Source: Flavobacterium psychrophilum (lineage in GTDB: Bacteria; Bacteroidota; Bacteroidia; Flavobacteriales; Flavobacteriaceae). From it: a stretch of 20,546 nt of DNA. Location: positions 1 to 20,546 of the forward strand of contig CAMBHH010000039.1 of the NCBI GenBank assembly GCA_945866505.1. The letters are read 5' to 3'. This document shows positions 1 through 7,940 of the stretch, piece by piece (the stretch's first letter is position 1; every line of letters starts with the position of its first letter). The notes under the pieces are model-generated. The model was not told the origin of the DNA. It did no database searches and saw only the letters and a list, made by a program, of their open reading frames with translations. The translations under genes and the position numbers were made by a program.

Positions 1-25
1 AAATCCCGAGTCATCGGGATTTTTT
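1..25 (+). terminator. Rho-independent terminator of the gene upstream of the window
   Basis: A perfect inverted repeat (bases 1-9 and 14-22, arms AAATCCCGA/TCGGGATTT) with a 4-base loop GTCA runs into a T tract ending at 25. It most likely ends a plus-strand gene lying before the window. The left edge is cut, so a bidirectional role cannot be judged. Confidence 0.8.
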
Positions 26-119
26 GTGCTTATTTTTATAAAATAAAGTAAAGCTAAAAACGTTATTAAACCATTGCCCTATTTCGGCGTCTTACTTCTT
101 TAAACGATAAAGCATCTCA

Positions 120-2888
120 ATGTCTAAAATATATTCCTTTTTATTTTTAGTACTTTTCTTTTTTTCTGCAAATGCCCAAAATGAAATTGTTATTAAAGGA
201 ATAGTGTATGATATTAATACACAAGTTCCGCTGGAGCTAGCGACAGTTTATTTTTCAAATGTCAAAGATTCTACCTTAATTGAGTATGCAAATACCGACA
301 AAAATGGGGTTTTTAAAATCACTACAAAAAAATACGACAACCCTGTTTTTTTGAAGGTCAATTATATGGGATATCAACCTTATATTGAGGAGCAAAATGG
401 GCTTTTAGAAAGCAAAGATTTTGGAAAAATATATTTGCTGCACAATACCAATGTTTTGAATGAGGTCATCATAAAAACAGAAGCTCCTCCCGTCCGTGTT
501 AAAAAAGACACTTTAGAATTTAATGCTTCTTCCTTTAAGGTACGTCCAGATGCTAATGTTGAAATTTTGTTGAAACAACTGCCAGGTTTCGAGGTGGATA
601 ATGAAGGGAAAATCACCGTAAACGGAAAAGAAGTGACACAATTTCTAATAAACGGCAAAGCTTTTTTTGATAAAGACGGTGCGATTGCGTTAAAAAACTT
701 GCCTGCCGATTTGATAAGCAAAGTTCAGGTTTCGGATTTTAAAACCAAAAAAGAGGAATTGTCCAAACAAGAGTCCAGTTCCGATTTTTCCAGCATCAAT
801 TTGACCATTGACGAAAAGAAAAATAAAGGTTATTTTGGAAAATTCTTGGGGGGGTTCGGAACCGATGATCGATATGAAACCAGTCTTATCGTGAATTTTT
901 TCAATAATAAACAGAAAATTAGTGTGTTAGCCGCTGCCAATAATATCAATTCTAGTGGTTTCACACAAGATGAAGTTTTTGATAGTATGGGAGGAGGAAG
1001 AAATGCTACTGGAGGTAGCAGAAACAGAACTGGAGGCAAAGGGATTACACAATCGAATTTGGTTGGATTTAATTATTCCGATGAATGGTCGAAAGATTTT
1101 GAAGCTAGTGCAAGTTATAATTTTTCAAATTCGGTAAATAAAAACGAAAGTAAATCCAATCAAGCCAATTTCTTGCCAACGGGAACTATTTTTACCAATT
1201 CAAATTCAAAAACTAGAAATGAGAATACAGGAAACAAGGCTAATTTTGAATTTGAATATAAAATAAATCCGACCATTCGAATTGTTGTTACGCCAAAAGC
1301 CGATCAAACGCGTACCAATAATCTTTCTGAATCTTCAAGTTTTGCCAAGGATGAAAGTGAGGCTTCTTTGAATGAAAGTAGTTCAAAATCGTACAAAGAA
1401 AATACAGCTACAAATTTTACAAACTCCATAAATTTTAATAAAACATTCGAACGAAAAGCTCGAAATTTGAGTTTTGAATTGAATAATAATAATACCAAAA
1501 GCGATTCAGACGCTTTAAATCTTTCGGAAACTATTTTTTATCAAGGTAATAAGCCTAACGATGAGAGAAATCAAAACAGTAAGACAGATCATGGTTATGA
1601 TTCTTACTCCGTTGATATTGAGTACACCGAACCCATAACAGATTCATTGCGAATTAGAATTGGTTCCGATTTTGGATTGACGAAAACTTTCAATGATATC
1701 AAAACATTCGATTACAATGCCATTTCCCAGTCCTATTCTAATCTAAATGATTTGCAAACCAATTATACTACTTCAACTCAAAATTCAATTACACCCAAAG
1801 TGGGACTTACTTTCGAAAAGAATAATTTCACTTTCAATTTAAATTCCAGTACTTCTGTTATCGATTTTGAAAATCATTCATTGTATCTCAATAAAATCAC
1901 CGATTTGAATCAAAAATATGTTTTGCCTTATGGAAGAGCACAAATCAGATACAAGTTAGACAAATCAAAATATGTTACTTTAAGATACGATTATTCTAGC
2001 AGTCTTCCTTCCTCTAATCAATTGATGCCGGTTGCCAATTTATCTAATCCATTGAATACGATTATAGGAAATCCAAACTTGAATCCAAACGAAAAAAACA
2101 GTGTCAACCTCAATTTTAGGAATTTTGATATGCGATCTCGCTCGGGCTATTCTTTGTATATGAGAGCAGATTTTTTTGATAGCGAAATAGTGTCGAGTTC
2201 GGTTTATGACGATAGTGGAAAAAGAAACACCACGTATAAAAATGTTAGTGGAACTTACACTACATCTATTGGAGGAAATTGGAATCAAACTGTAAAAAGT
2301 GATGCTCATGTGCTAAGATACGGTATGAGCATAAATGGTAATTATTCTTTGGACAAAGGGTTTACCAACGCTATTTTGTATGACGCAAAATCATTAGGAT
2401 TTACCCCAAGAGTCTATTTTTCGTATGATTATGGAGAGTTGCTTACTGTTGCTCCATCGTATGGTTTGTCTTATAACGAGTCCAAATATACCAATTCATC
2501 ATTGAAAGCGAGTTCAAATGTCGTTCATAGAATCAATTTACAAACTACTAATTATTGGCCAAATAATTGGGTTTTTGGCAATGATTTTGGATATACTTAC
2601 AATTCAAACATTTCGGATGGATTTAAAAAAGATTTTTATTTGTGGAACACAAGTTTGTCATATGGGTTTTTTGATAAAAAAATGACTTTAAAAGTAAAAG
2701 TTTATGACGTTTTGAATCAAAATCTTAGTGCCACAAGAACGATATCTCCGACAACAATTCGCGATGAAGAAAACACCGTTTTAAAACGCTACGCTATGTT
2801 TTCTTTGGCTTATAAATTGGGAAATTTTGGGGGAAAGGAAAAACGTTCAGGAGGTAGTGGAACGAGTAGAAATATTGATTTTAACTAG
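120..2888 (+). CDS. Outer-membrane beta-barrel receptor with CarboxypepD-reg-like N-terminus (TonB-receptor superfamily)
   Basis: A 922-residue outer-membrane protein. Residues 1-20 form a Sec signal peptide ending in SANAQ. Residues about 24-108 resemble the carboxypeptidase-D regulatory-like domain common in Bacteroidota receptors (GxVYDxxTxxPLELATVYF, then DKNGVFKI and VNYMGYQ). Residues about 112-205 are plug-like (LNEVIIK, PGFEVDNEGKITVNGKEV, FLINGKAFF). The rest is rich in aromatic and Asn/Ser residues in alternating strands, as in the 'outer membrane protein beta-barrel family' rather than classical substrate-specific SusC. The substrate is not readable; transport of a peptide, metal complex or other ligand are all possible. 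No SusD-like partner is adjacent. The ATG at 120 puts the signal peptide in place. A run of seven G (848-854) lies inside the gene, but the frame is intact. Confidence 0.85.
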   Translation: MSKIYSFLFLVLFFFSANAQNEIVIKGIVYDINTQVPLELATVYFSNVKDSTLIEYANTDKNGVFKITTKKYDNPVFLKVNYMGYQPYIEEQNGLLESKDFGKIYLLHNTNVLNEVIIKTEAPPVRVKKDTLEFNASSFKVRPDANVEILLKQLPGFEVDNEGKITVNGKEVTQFLINGKAFFDKDGAIALKNLPADLISKVQVSDFKTKKEELSKQESSSDFSSINLTIDEKKNKGYFGKFLGGFGTDDRYETSLIVNFFNNKQKISVLAAANNINSSGFTQDEVFDSMGGGRNATGGSRNRTGGKGITQSNLVGFNYSDEWSKDFEASASYNFSNSVNKNESKSNQANFLPTGTIFTNSNSKTRNENTGNKANFEFEYKINPTIRIVVTPKADQTRTNNLSESSSFAKDESEASLNESSSKSYKENTATNFTNSINFNKTFERKARNLSFELNNNNTKSDSDALNLSETIFYQGNKPNDERNQNSKTDHGYDSYSVDIEYTEPITDSLRIRIGSDFGLTKTFNDIKTFDYNAISQSYSNLNDLQTNYTTSTQNSITPKVGLTFEKNNFTFNLNSSTSVIDFENHSLYLNKITDLNQKYVLPYGRAQIRYKLDKSKYVTLRYDYSSSLPSSNQLMPVANLSNPLNTIIGNPNLNPNEKNSVNLNFRNFDMRSRSGYSLYMRADFFDSEIVSSSVYDDSGKRNTTYKNVSGTYTTSIGGNWNQTVKSDAHVLRYGMSINGNYSLDKGFTNAILYDAKSLGFTPRVYFSYDYGELLTVAPSYGLSYNESKYTNSSLKASSNVVHRINLQTTNYWPNNWVFGNDFGYTYNSNISDGFKKDFYLWNTSLSYGFFDKKMTLKVKVYDVLNQNLSATRTISPTTIRDEENTVLKRYAMFSLAYKLGNFGGKEKRSGGSGTSRNIDFN

Positions 2889-2923
2889 AGAAATAAGAAT
2901 CCTATTGATATGAAAACTTACAG

Positions 2924-2968
2924 AAAGTTTATTTAGTTTGTAAAAGCTCAATAAACTTTTTTATTTTT
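2924..2968 (+). terminator. Terminator after the outer-membrane receptor gene
   Basis: Perfect 10-bp inverted repeat AAAGTTTATT (2924-2933) and AATAAACTTT (2950-2959) with a 16-base loop, followed by a T-rich run to 2968. The stem is AT-rich, so it may be weak. The same stretch holds TTG (2938-2940) and TATTTTTA (2962-2969), 21 bases apart, a weak match to the flavobacterial promoter and possibly the start signal of the next gene at 2980. Confidence 0.55.
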
Positions 2969-2979
2969 ATATTAAAAAA

Positions 2980-3771
2980 ATGCAATCAATAAATAACAAA
3001 GTAGTTTGGATTACGGGCGCTTCAAGCGGAATAGGCGAGGCTTTGGCTTATGAATTATCTCGTAAAAACTGCAAATTGATACTTTCTGCACGAAATGTTG
3101 AAGCACTAGAGTTAGTAAAATCAAAATGTGTAACCACCGAAGTTGTAATTTTACCTTTTGATTTGACTGATTTTGATAATGCTAAAAATAACGCTGCGAA
3201 AGCTATCGCTGCCTTTGGAAAAATTGAAATCCTAGTCAACAATGGCGGAGTAAGCCAGAGATCACTTATCGCAGAAACTGATTTTGAAGTGGATAAAAAA
3301 ATCATGGAAATCGATTATCTTGGAACGGTTGCTTTGACGAAAGCCTTGCTTCCACATTTCATCCAATACAAAAGAGGACATTTTGTAACCATAACCAGTT
3401 TGATGGGGAAATTTGGTTCGCCTTATCGTTCTGGTTATTGTGGTGCAAAACACGCGCTTCACGGCTTTTTTGATGTTTTAAGAATGGAACATTATAAAGA
3501 TTTTCTGAACGTAACACTTATTTGCCCTGGATTTATTCAAACCAATGTGGCTAAAAATGCGTTAATTGGAAATGGCTCAAGCCAAAACAAAGAAGATGAA
3601 GCCACAAAAAATGGAATGGCAGTTGCTGTTTTTGCCCAGAAATTTGTTAAAGCGGTCGAGTCTGAAAAATTCGAAGTTTATATCGGAGGGAAAGAGGTTT
3701 TAGGAATTTATTTAAAACGATTTTTTCCAAAGTTTTTGCATTATTTTGTTTTGAGAAGCAAAGTAAGGTAA
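2980..3771 (+). CDS. Short-chain dehydrogenase/reductase (SDR family)
   Basis: A 263-residue classical SDR, a cytoplasmic NAD(P)-dependent oxidoreductase. The Rossmann nucleotide-binding motif TGASSGIG is at 12-19, NNGG (variant of NNAG) at 87-90, the catalytic Ser at 140 and the YxxxK pair at Y153/K157, so the active site looks complete. The tail, FKVYIGGKE-like followed by a basic hydrophobic end (KRFFPKFLHYF), resembles DHRS7-type SDRs, some of which associate with membranes. The substrate cannot be told from sequence. The gene stands alone on this strand, 91 bases after the receptor and 9 bases from the convergent DUF2490 gene, with no clear terminator between them. Confidence 0.9.
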   Translation: MQSINNKVVWITGASSGIGEALAYELSRKNCKLILSARNVEALELVKSKCVTTEVVILPFDLTDFDNAKNNAAKAIAAFGKIEILVNNGGVSQRSLIAETDFEVDKKIMEIDYLGTVALTKALLPHFIQYKRGHFVTITSLMGKFGSPYRSGYCGAKHALHGFFDVLRMEHYKDFLNVTLICPGFIQTNVAKNALIGNGSSQNKEDEATKNGMAVAVFAQKFVKAVESEKFEVYIGGKEVLGIYLKRFFPKFLHYFVLRSKVR

Positions 3772-3780
3772 GGGTTTTTA

Positions 3781-4521
3781 TTACTTCTTTTTCTGAAGGT
3801 TTATTTTGTGATAGAAGGTAAACCGAATAATATCCCGATTGAAATAGTCCACACCGCTCGCTCGTTGCTGAAAACTGTGTAAATAACCCAATTCTAAAGC
3901 TACATTCTTGTTGAAACCATATTGCAAGGCTACATAAATCCGGTTTTGGTCAAATGTATTTTCGACAACATTTTTCCCACCATTAATCATCAATTCATCA
4001 TTAATAATAGCTTTTAAAAACTGATTTTCCTTTTTCCAAAAATTAAGTTCCCCTTGAATTCGGTATCTGAATCTCCACAAAAAAGTAGTTCCCGGAAGGA
4101 GTCCTACATTATTAGCATTGTGAAAAAATCGTTCTTCTACCTGAAATCTTTGGTTTAGGGTAAAGTCGCCGTATGTTTTTTTCCAAGTGATATCCTGCTG
4201 TCCTCGATATTCTGGAACATTAAAATTAAAGGTAACTTCTGGGTCCTGAGTAGAAACGGAAAAATAGACATATCCGGCACCTACTTCTATTTCAGGGTTT
4301 ATTTTGTAACGTCCCTGAATTCGAATTACATATAGATTTTGTTCAAAAGAATTTAGGAAAACCCGATTGTCAAATTCGCTATGTACAGACCATTTGTTGT
4401 TTATATTCAAATGATTGTAATAGCGTGTCCAAAGTAAACTTTGGTGATCTACATTTTTTTCGGTTTGTGCATACAGAAAATTAAAGCTAAGAAAAAGAAA
4501 AAGGCAATGTTTAAATTTCAT
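3781..4521 (-). CDS. DUF2490 domain protein, predicted outer-membrane beta-barrel
   Basis: A 246-residue protein with a signal peptide (residues 1-18, hydrophobic core CLFLFLSFNFLYA, then QTEK). The mature part is a succession of amphipathic, aromatic-rich strands (RYYNHLNINNKWSVHSEFDNR, GAGYVYFS, FRYRIQGELNFW, VALQYGFNKNVALELGYLHSFQQ) typical of DUF2490, a family of small barrels without an assigned function, common in Bacteroidota. It probably sits in the outer membrane. It is transcribed alone; a TAAATTTG promoter element lies 22 bases before the ATG. Family call is fairly sure, function unknown. Confidence 0.75.
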   Translation of the reverse strand: MKFKHCLFLFLSFNFLYAQTEKNVDHQSLLWTRYYNHLNINNKWSVHSEFDNRVFLNSFEQNLYVIRIQGRYKINPEIEVGAGYVYFSVSTQDPEVTFNFNVPEYRGQQDITWKKTYGDFTLNQRFQVEERFFHNANNVGLLPGTTFLWRFRYRIQGELNFWKKENQFLKAIINDELMINGGKNVVENTFDQNRIYVALQYGFNKNVALELGYLHSFQQRASGVDYFNRDIIRFTFYHKINLQKKK

Positions 4522-4542
4522 TTAGTTTGTTTCAAATCTCGG

Positions 4543-4550
4543 CAAATTTA
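4543..4550 (-). promoter_or_regulatory. Flavobacterial -7 element for the DUF2490 gene
   Basis: TAAATTTG on the minus strand matches the TAnnTTTG consensus of Bacteroidota sigma-A promoters and lies 21 bases before the ATG at 4521. No good TTG is seen at the -33 distance, so the promoter is half-supported. Confidence 0.45.
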
Positions 4551-4622
4551 AACAAACTTAATTTAAGAGGGGTTTATTTTTTAAAGCTTACTTTGATTAA
4601 AAATCACCCTAATTTATAAACG

Positions 4623-4652
4623 AAAAACCCATCAAAAATCAATTTGATGGGT
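4623..4652 (-). terminator. Terminator after the TonB-receptor pseudogene
   Basis: Perfect 10-bp stem ACCCATCAAA (4627-4636) and TTTGATGGGT (4643-4652) with a 6-base loop, followed on the minus strand by a T5 run (A5 at 4623-4627). It lies 25 bases past the receptor stop codon and separates it from the DUF2490 gene. Confidence 0.85.
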
Positions 4653-4676
4653 CTTAGATTCAATTGTTTGTAGGTG

Positions 4677-7232
4677 TTACAAAGAATATTTCAAAGTGAT
4701 TCCATACGTTCTTTGATCTCCTAACACACCAGCGTAGTGTCCTGAATTTCCACCAGCAGGTAATAATTGTTCGAAATAATCTTTGTCTAAAATATTACGT
4801 CCCCAGAAGTAAACAGACAACCCTTCGGAAGCACGGAAACCGAAACGGGTATTAAAAATTGCATAGCCATCTACTACTAAATATTTTGAAGCGGAGGGGC
4901 TTGATGAAAATTCTGATCGTGCGTAGCCATCAAGGGCAACAAAAAATTTACCTGTATTTCCGAAGAATTTTGCAGTTTTAGAGTATTCTCCTCCTAAACT
5001 CCCTGCCCATTTTGAAACACCTGGTAAGTCCGTTCCTGAAACATCTTTAAAAGATACAGCAGATCCTGTTTCTTCTAATGGCAATGGCGCGTTGGTGAAT
5101 TTAACATATTTTCCATCGGTGTATGTTGCCGCTCCATTGATGGTAAAATGGTTGTTAATGATAAAGCTAGCATCTAATTCTGCACCTTGTACCCGTACTT
5201 TATCTGCGTTGGCAAGATACCCACGATTTACACCAAGTTCAGCAGCCTGCACATTAGTTTGGAAGTCTTTTATTTCTGTATTAAAGAAGGTCAGGTTTAA
5301 TATAGAATTTTTAATAGGTGAAGTTTTTACACCCAATTCATAATGGTTTACATCTTCAGGTTTAATTACAGCAGGTTCAAGGGCTGGTTGACCAGCAATA
5401 GTTGGAAGCCCTGCTACATTCACGCCAACAGGTTTGTAGCTTTTTGCGTATGTAGCATAAGCATTGATTTTATCGGATGCTTTGTAGGTCACAGTTAAAT
5501 TCCCCGAAAAGTCTGTATCATCAGTGCTAGATACAAAAGCTTGGTCTGTATAAACCAATCTTTTTAGTGCAATTAAAGCAGGATCAGTAGTTTGAAGCCC
5601 TCCGTAGGTTTTACGGTCGTAGTCTGCTGCTTTTTTGTCATAATTGTATCGCAAGCCCGGTAATAGGTGCAAACGATTCGTTATTGCCCAGTCCAATTGT
5701 CCGAAAGCTGCCGCACTGGTTGACTGGATTTCAGAATTGGTTTTTATTCCATATCCTTCAAAAAGACCTGGCGTTTTCCATAATGCTGTATTGGTCGTAC
5801 TTTGTGAAAATCACCACTGAGCATCTCCAGACTCTTCTGTACCATTAGTTTTTGATGTTTGGTCAATAAAAAACACTCCAACAACACCATTTATTTTTGA
5901 GCTAATTTTACCAGCATAACGAACCTCTTGCGTTAGCTGTGTTTGTCTGGAAGGATTTTGCGATTTGGCCAATACTTGCAAACCTGTAAAGTCTCTATCA
6001 TTGGATGGATCCCAATTCCAAAAACGCCAAGCAGAAGTTGATGTCAACGTTCCTCCGCCAATTTGTGTATCTACATTAAGAGATACTCCACCTAAATCTT
6101 GGTTGGATCGCCAAGGCGTATCGTGATCAATCTTACGATCAAATGCATTCAAACTTGGAAGTTGGTAATTCAAGTCAGCAATGATAGCATCAAATTGACG
6201 ATATGCTGCTCTTTTTGTGGGAGCAACACCTGCAACTACTTGCGCATATCCGTCATTATGTTGCGTGGTGATATCTGCAGCAAATAGGATATTGGTTTTA
6301 TCTGAAGGAGTATAAAGTAATTGCCCTCTAATACCTTGATTGTTTAGTGTATTTGTAGGTTTTCCAGTGGCAATATTTTCGATTAAACCGTCACGTTGTG
6401 TACCAGAAAATGATAATCTACCAGCGACTTTTGAACTCAAAGCTCCAGTAATAGACATTTTAGCTTGTAGGTAAGCATAATTTCCGTAGCTCAGTTCAAG
6501 GTTGGCACCGGGAGTAAAACTTGGTTTGCGAGTAGTTATATTGAAAGCTCCTGAGGTTGTGTTTTTTCCGAACAGGGAGCCTTGTGGGCCACGCAACACT
6601 TCAATTCGATCTACATCAATAAAATCAAGAGTGGTTGCTGCTGGTCGGGCATAGTAAACACCGTCAACATAAAATCCAACCCCGGGATCGATACCGTCAT
6701 TAGTCAGTCCAAAAGGCGAACCCAGACTTCGAATGTTGATTCCAGTATTTCGTGGATTTGAAGAATACAATTGAACCGATGGAACCAATTCTTTGATGCG
6801 ATTCACATTGAATGCTCCAGCTTGTTCCGCTTGTTTGCCTGTTATAACTGAGATTGCAATGGGAACATCTTGTACTTTTTAGATTCTACGTCTTGAAGTC
6901 ACAACAACCTCAGACAGAATTTTTTCCTCACCAGTAGTAATAAGAATTTGTAATGGACTAGATGGCAGTTCAGTAATTTTTATTTCTTTCGTGTTAAAAC
7001 CAGCGTATTGTACGATAATTGTAAATGGAAGTTCTTTGGCTTCAATGATAAATTTACCTTCAACATCTGAAGTTGTATTATAAGTAGTTCCTTTTAGAAC
7101 GATATTAACACCTTCTATTGGAGAATTTTGATTGTTTTTTACGACTCCTTCTAGAGTGCTTTGAGAATAAGAGTTGGCGAAAATTAATATAAAAGTTAAA
7201 GCCGAAATTATTTTTGTAAAGATGGTTTTAAT
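4677..7232 (-). pseudogene. TonB-dependent receptor, inactivated by start loss and two nonsense codons
   Basis: One continuous frame of 851 codons encodes a complete siderophore-type TonB-dependent receptor with no frameshift. It has a signal peptide (codons 1-23, KTIFTKIISALTFILIFANS), a carboxypeptidase-regulatory-like domain (about 25-98), a plug (EVVVTSRRR, QDVPIAISVI, GFYVDGVYYARP, VDRIEVLRGPQGSLFGKNTTSG) and a barrel ending in RTYGITLKYSL. Three point lesions break it. The start position reads ATT instead of ATG (7230-7232). Codon 118 is TAA (6879-6881), where relatives of the motif RRxEKVQDVP have Glu. Codon 474 is TGA (5811-5813), in AQW-stop-FSQ, probably once CGA Arg. The pieces 5811-6806 (from GTG) and 4677-5696 (from an internal ATG) would be mistaken for two genes but have no signal peptide. 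The neighbouring Rrf2 regulator and leader elements suggest a sulfur-related ligand; this is inference only. Sequencing error is unlikely to give three separate hits. Confidence 0.85.
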
Positions 7233-7241
7233 TATTATATA

Positions 7242-7264
7242 AATTATATGTAATTAGTAGAGTT
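7242..7264 (-). repeat. 23-bp direct repeat, copy B (possible operator, next to the receptor start)
   Basis: Matches copy A (7430-7452) at 20 of 23 positions. On the minus strand both share AACTCTAYTAATTA followed by YATAKAATT. Copy B ends 9 bases before the start position of the receptor pseudogene, so it would lie in the transcribed leader. Its dyad is weaker than in copy A. Confidence 0.5.
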
Positions 7265-7278
7265 AAATTTAAATTTTT

Positions 7279-7305
7279 TTAAAAGCAACACATACACATC
7301 ATCAT
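7279..7305 (-). CDS. Putative Met/Cys leader peptide MMMCMCCF
   Basis: An 8-codon reading frame, ATG ATG ATG TGT ATG TGT TGC TTT TAA, lies in the leader of the TonB-receptor pseudogene, 46 bases before its start. All residues but one are Met or Cys, the two sulfur amino acids, in a stretch of otherwise plain AT-rich DNA. A candidate -7 element (TATTTTTG, 7341-7348) would start transcription about 30 bases before it, and AGGA lies four bases before the first ATG. Amino-acid-rich leader peptides control downstream genes by ribosome stalling in other bacteria. That role here is inference; no clear GC-rich attenuator hairpin follows. It may be a chance ORF. Confidence 0.45.
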   Translation of the reverse strand: MMMCMCCF

Positions 7306-7340
7306 ATTATCCTGTTTTTTGATTTTTTTTAATTCTTTTT

Positions 7341-7348
7341 CAAAAATA
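7341..7348 (-). promoter_or_regulatory. Candidate -7 element for the receptor pseudogene and its leader
   Basis: TATTTTTG on the minus strand fits TAnnTTTG. No TTG is found at the expected -33 spacing, so support is partial. It would give a leader of roughly 100 bases that includes the Met/Cys frame and repeat copy B. Confidence 0.35.
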
Positions 7349-7429
7349 GCAAATTTGTTTTTACTTGTTTTCATACTTTTAAATTGGTAATGTTAAAAAT
7401 GATTTAAATTCTGAGGCAAATACATAATT

Positions 7430-7452
7430 AATTCTATATAATTAATAGAGTT
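7430..7452 (-). repeat. 23-bp direct repeat, copy A (possible operator)
   Basis: Same 23-bp element as at 7242-7264. It contains the dyad TCTAT-N7-ATAGA, a symmetry expected of a site bound by a dimeric regulator. It starts 14 bases beyond the stop codon of the Rrf2 gene and upstream of the candidate receptor promoter. The Rrf2 protein next door is the natural candidate binder, but this is inferred from position alone. Confidence 0.5.
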
Positions 7453-7466
7453 TAAAAAATATTTTT

Positions 7467-7880
7467 TTATTTTTTTGCTAAAGAAGCGATAGTAATGCCT
7501 TCCATCGCTACCAAAGTCTTTTCTCGAACAGCAATTAATCCCAGTCTTAATAGGCATTCCGACTCAGTTTTGCAATCTGAGCAAGGTTCGTAAAAATTTA
7601 ATGAAGCGCAAGGTAAAAGAGCAATTGCACCATCAAATAATCGATGGATATCGGCCAATGTGATCGTATTTTTGGATTTTATCAGATAATAACCTCCCAA
7701 TTTCCCCTGCTTGCTACTCACGAAATGGCCCCTTTTTAACTCCAATAAGATTTGTTCCAAAAACTTTTTGGGGATATTAGCTCCTTCAGCAATTTCGATA
7801 GTCCTAGCAATATAACCTTCTTCTTGCTGGGCAAGATAGAGTAAAGCTTTAAGAGCATATTTGGTTTTTTGTGAGAGCAT
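7467..7880 (-). CDS. Rrf2-family transcriptional regulator
   Basis: A 137-residue DNA-binding protein of the Rrf2/IscR/CymR family. It opens with the family signature MLSQKTKYALKALLYLAQ and a winged helix-turn-helix at about 25-65 (IPKKFLEQILLELKRGHFVSSKQGKLGGYYL). Its C-terminal half carries four cysteines, C91, C100, C103 and C109, in the region where IscR and NsrR hold an iron-sulfur cluster. The spacing is not the exact IscR pattern, so cluster binding is possible but not certain. Rrf2 members sense iron-sulfur status, nitric oxide or cysteine supply. It lies in the same direction as the broken TonB receptor, 234 bases upstream of it, with two operator-like repeats in between, which suggests it controls (or controlled) that receptor. 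The regulator itself looks intact. Confidence 0.85.
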   Translation of the reverse strand: MLSQKTKYALKALLYLAQQEEGYIARTIEIAEGANIPKKFLEQILLELKRGHFVSSKQGKLGGYYLIKSKNTITLADIHRLFDGAIALLPCASLNFYEPCSDCKTESECLLRLGLIAVREKTLVAMEGITIASLAKK

Positions 7881-7940
7881 TTATTATAAAATTGAAGATT
7901 TGAAACTGAACACTTTAAACAGACCACTAGATACTAAATT

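Noticed and set aside
848..854. G7 run in the first receptor gene as a phase-variation switch
   Set aside because: Seven G in an AT-rich gene is notable, but the frame is intact, the tract is short and there is no second out-of-frame arrangement that would make sense.
5811..5813. In-frame TGA as recoded selenocysteine or Trp
   Set aside because: The gene also has an in-frame TAA and no start codon, no selenocysteine element is visible, and other genes here use TGG normally for Trp.
5811..6806. A separate 331-residue TonB receptor gene starting at GTG 6806
   Set aside because: It is the middle of one receptor frame; the sequence upstream stays in frame through codon 118 (TAA) to a signal peptide, and the downstream part continues past the TGA.
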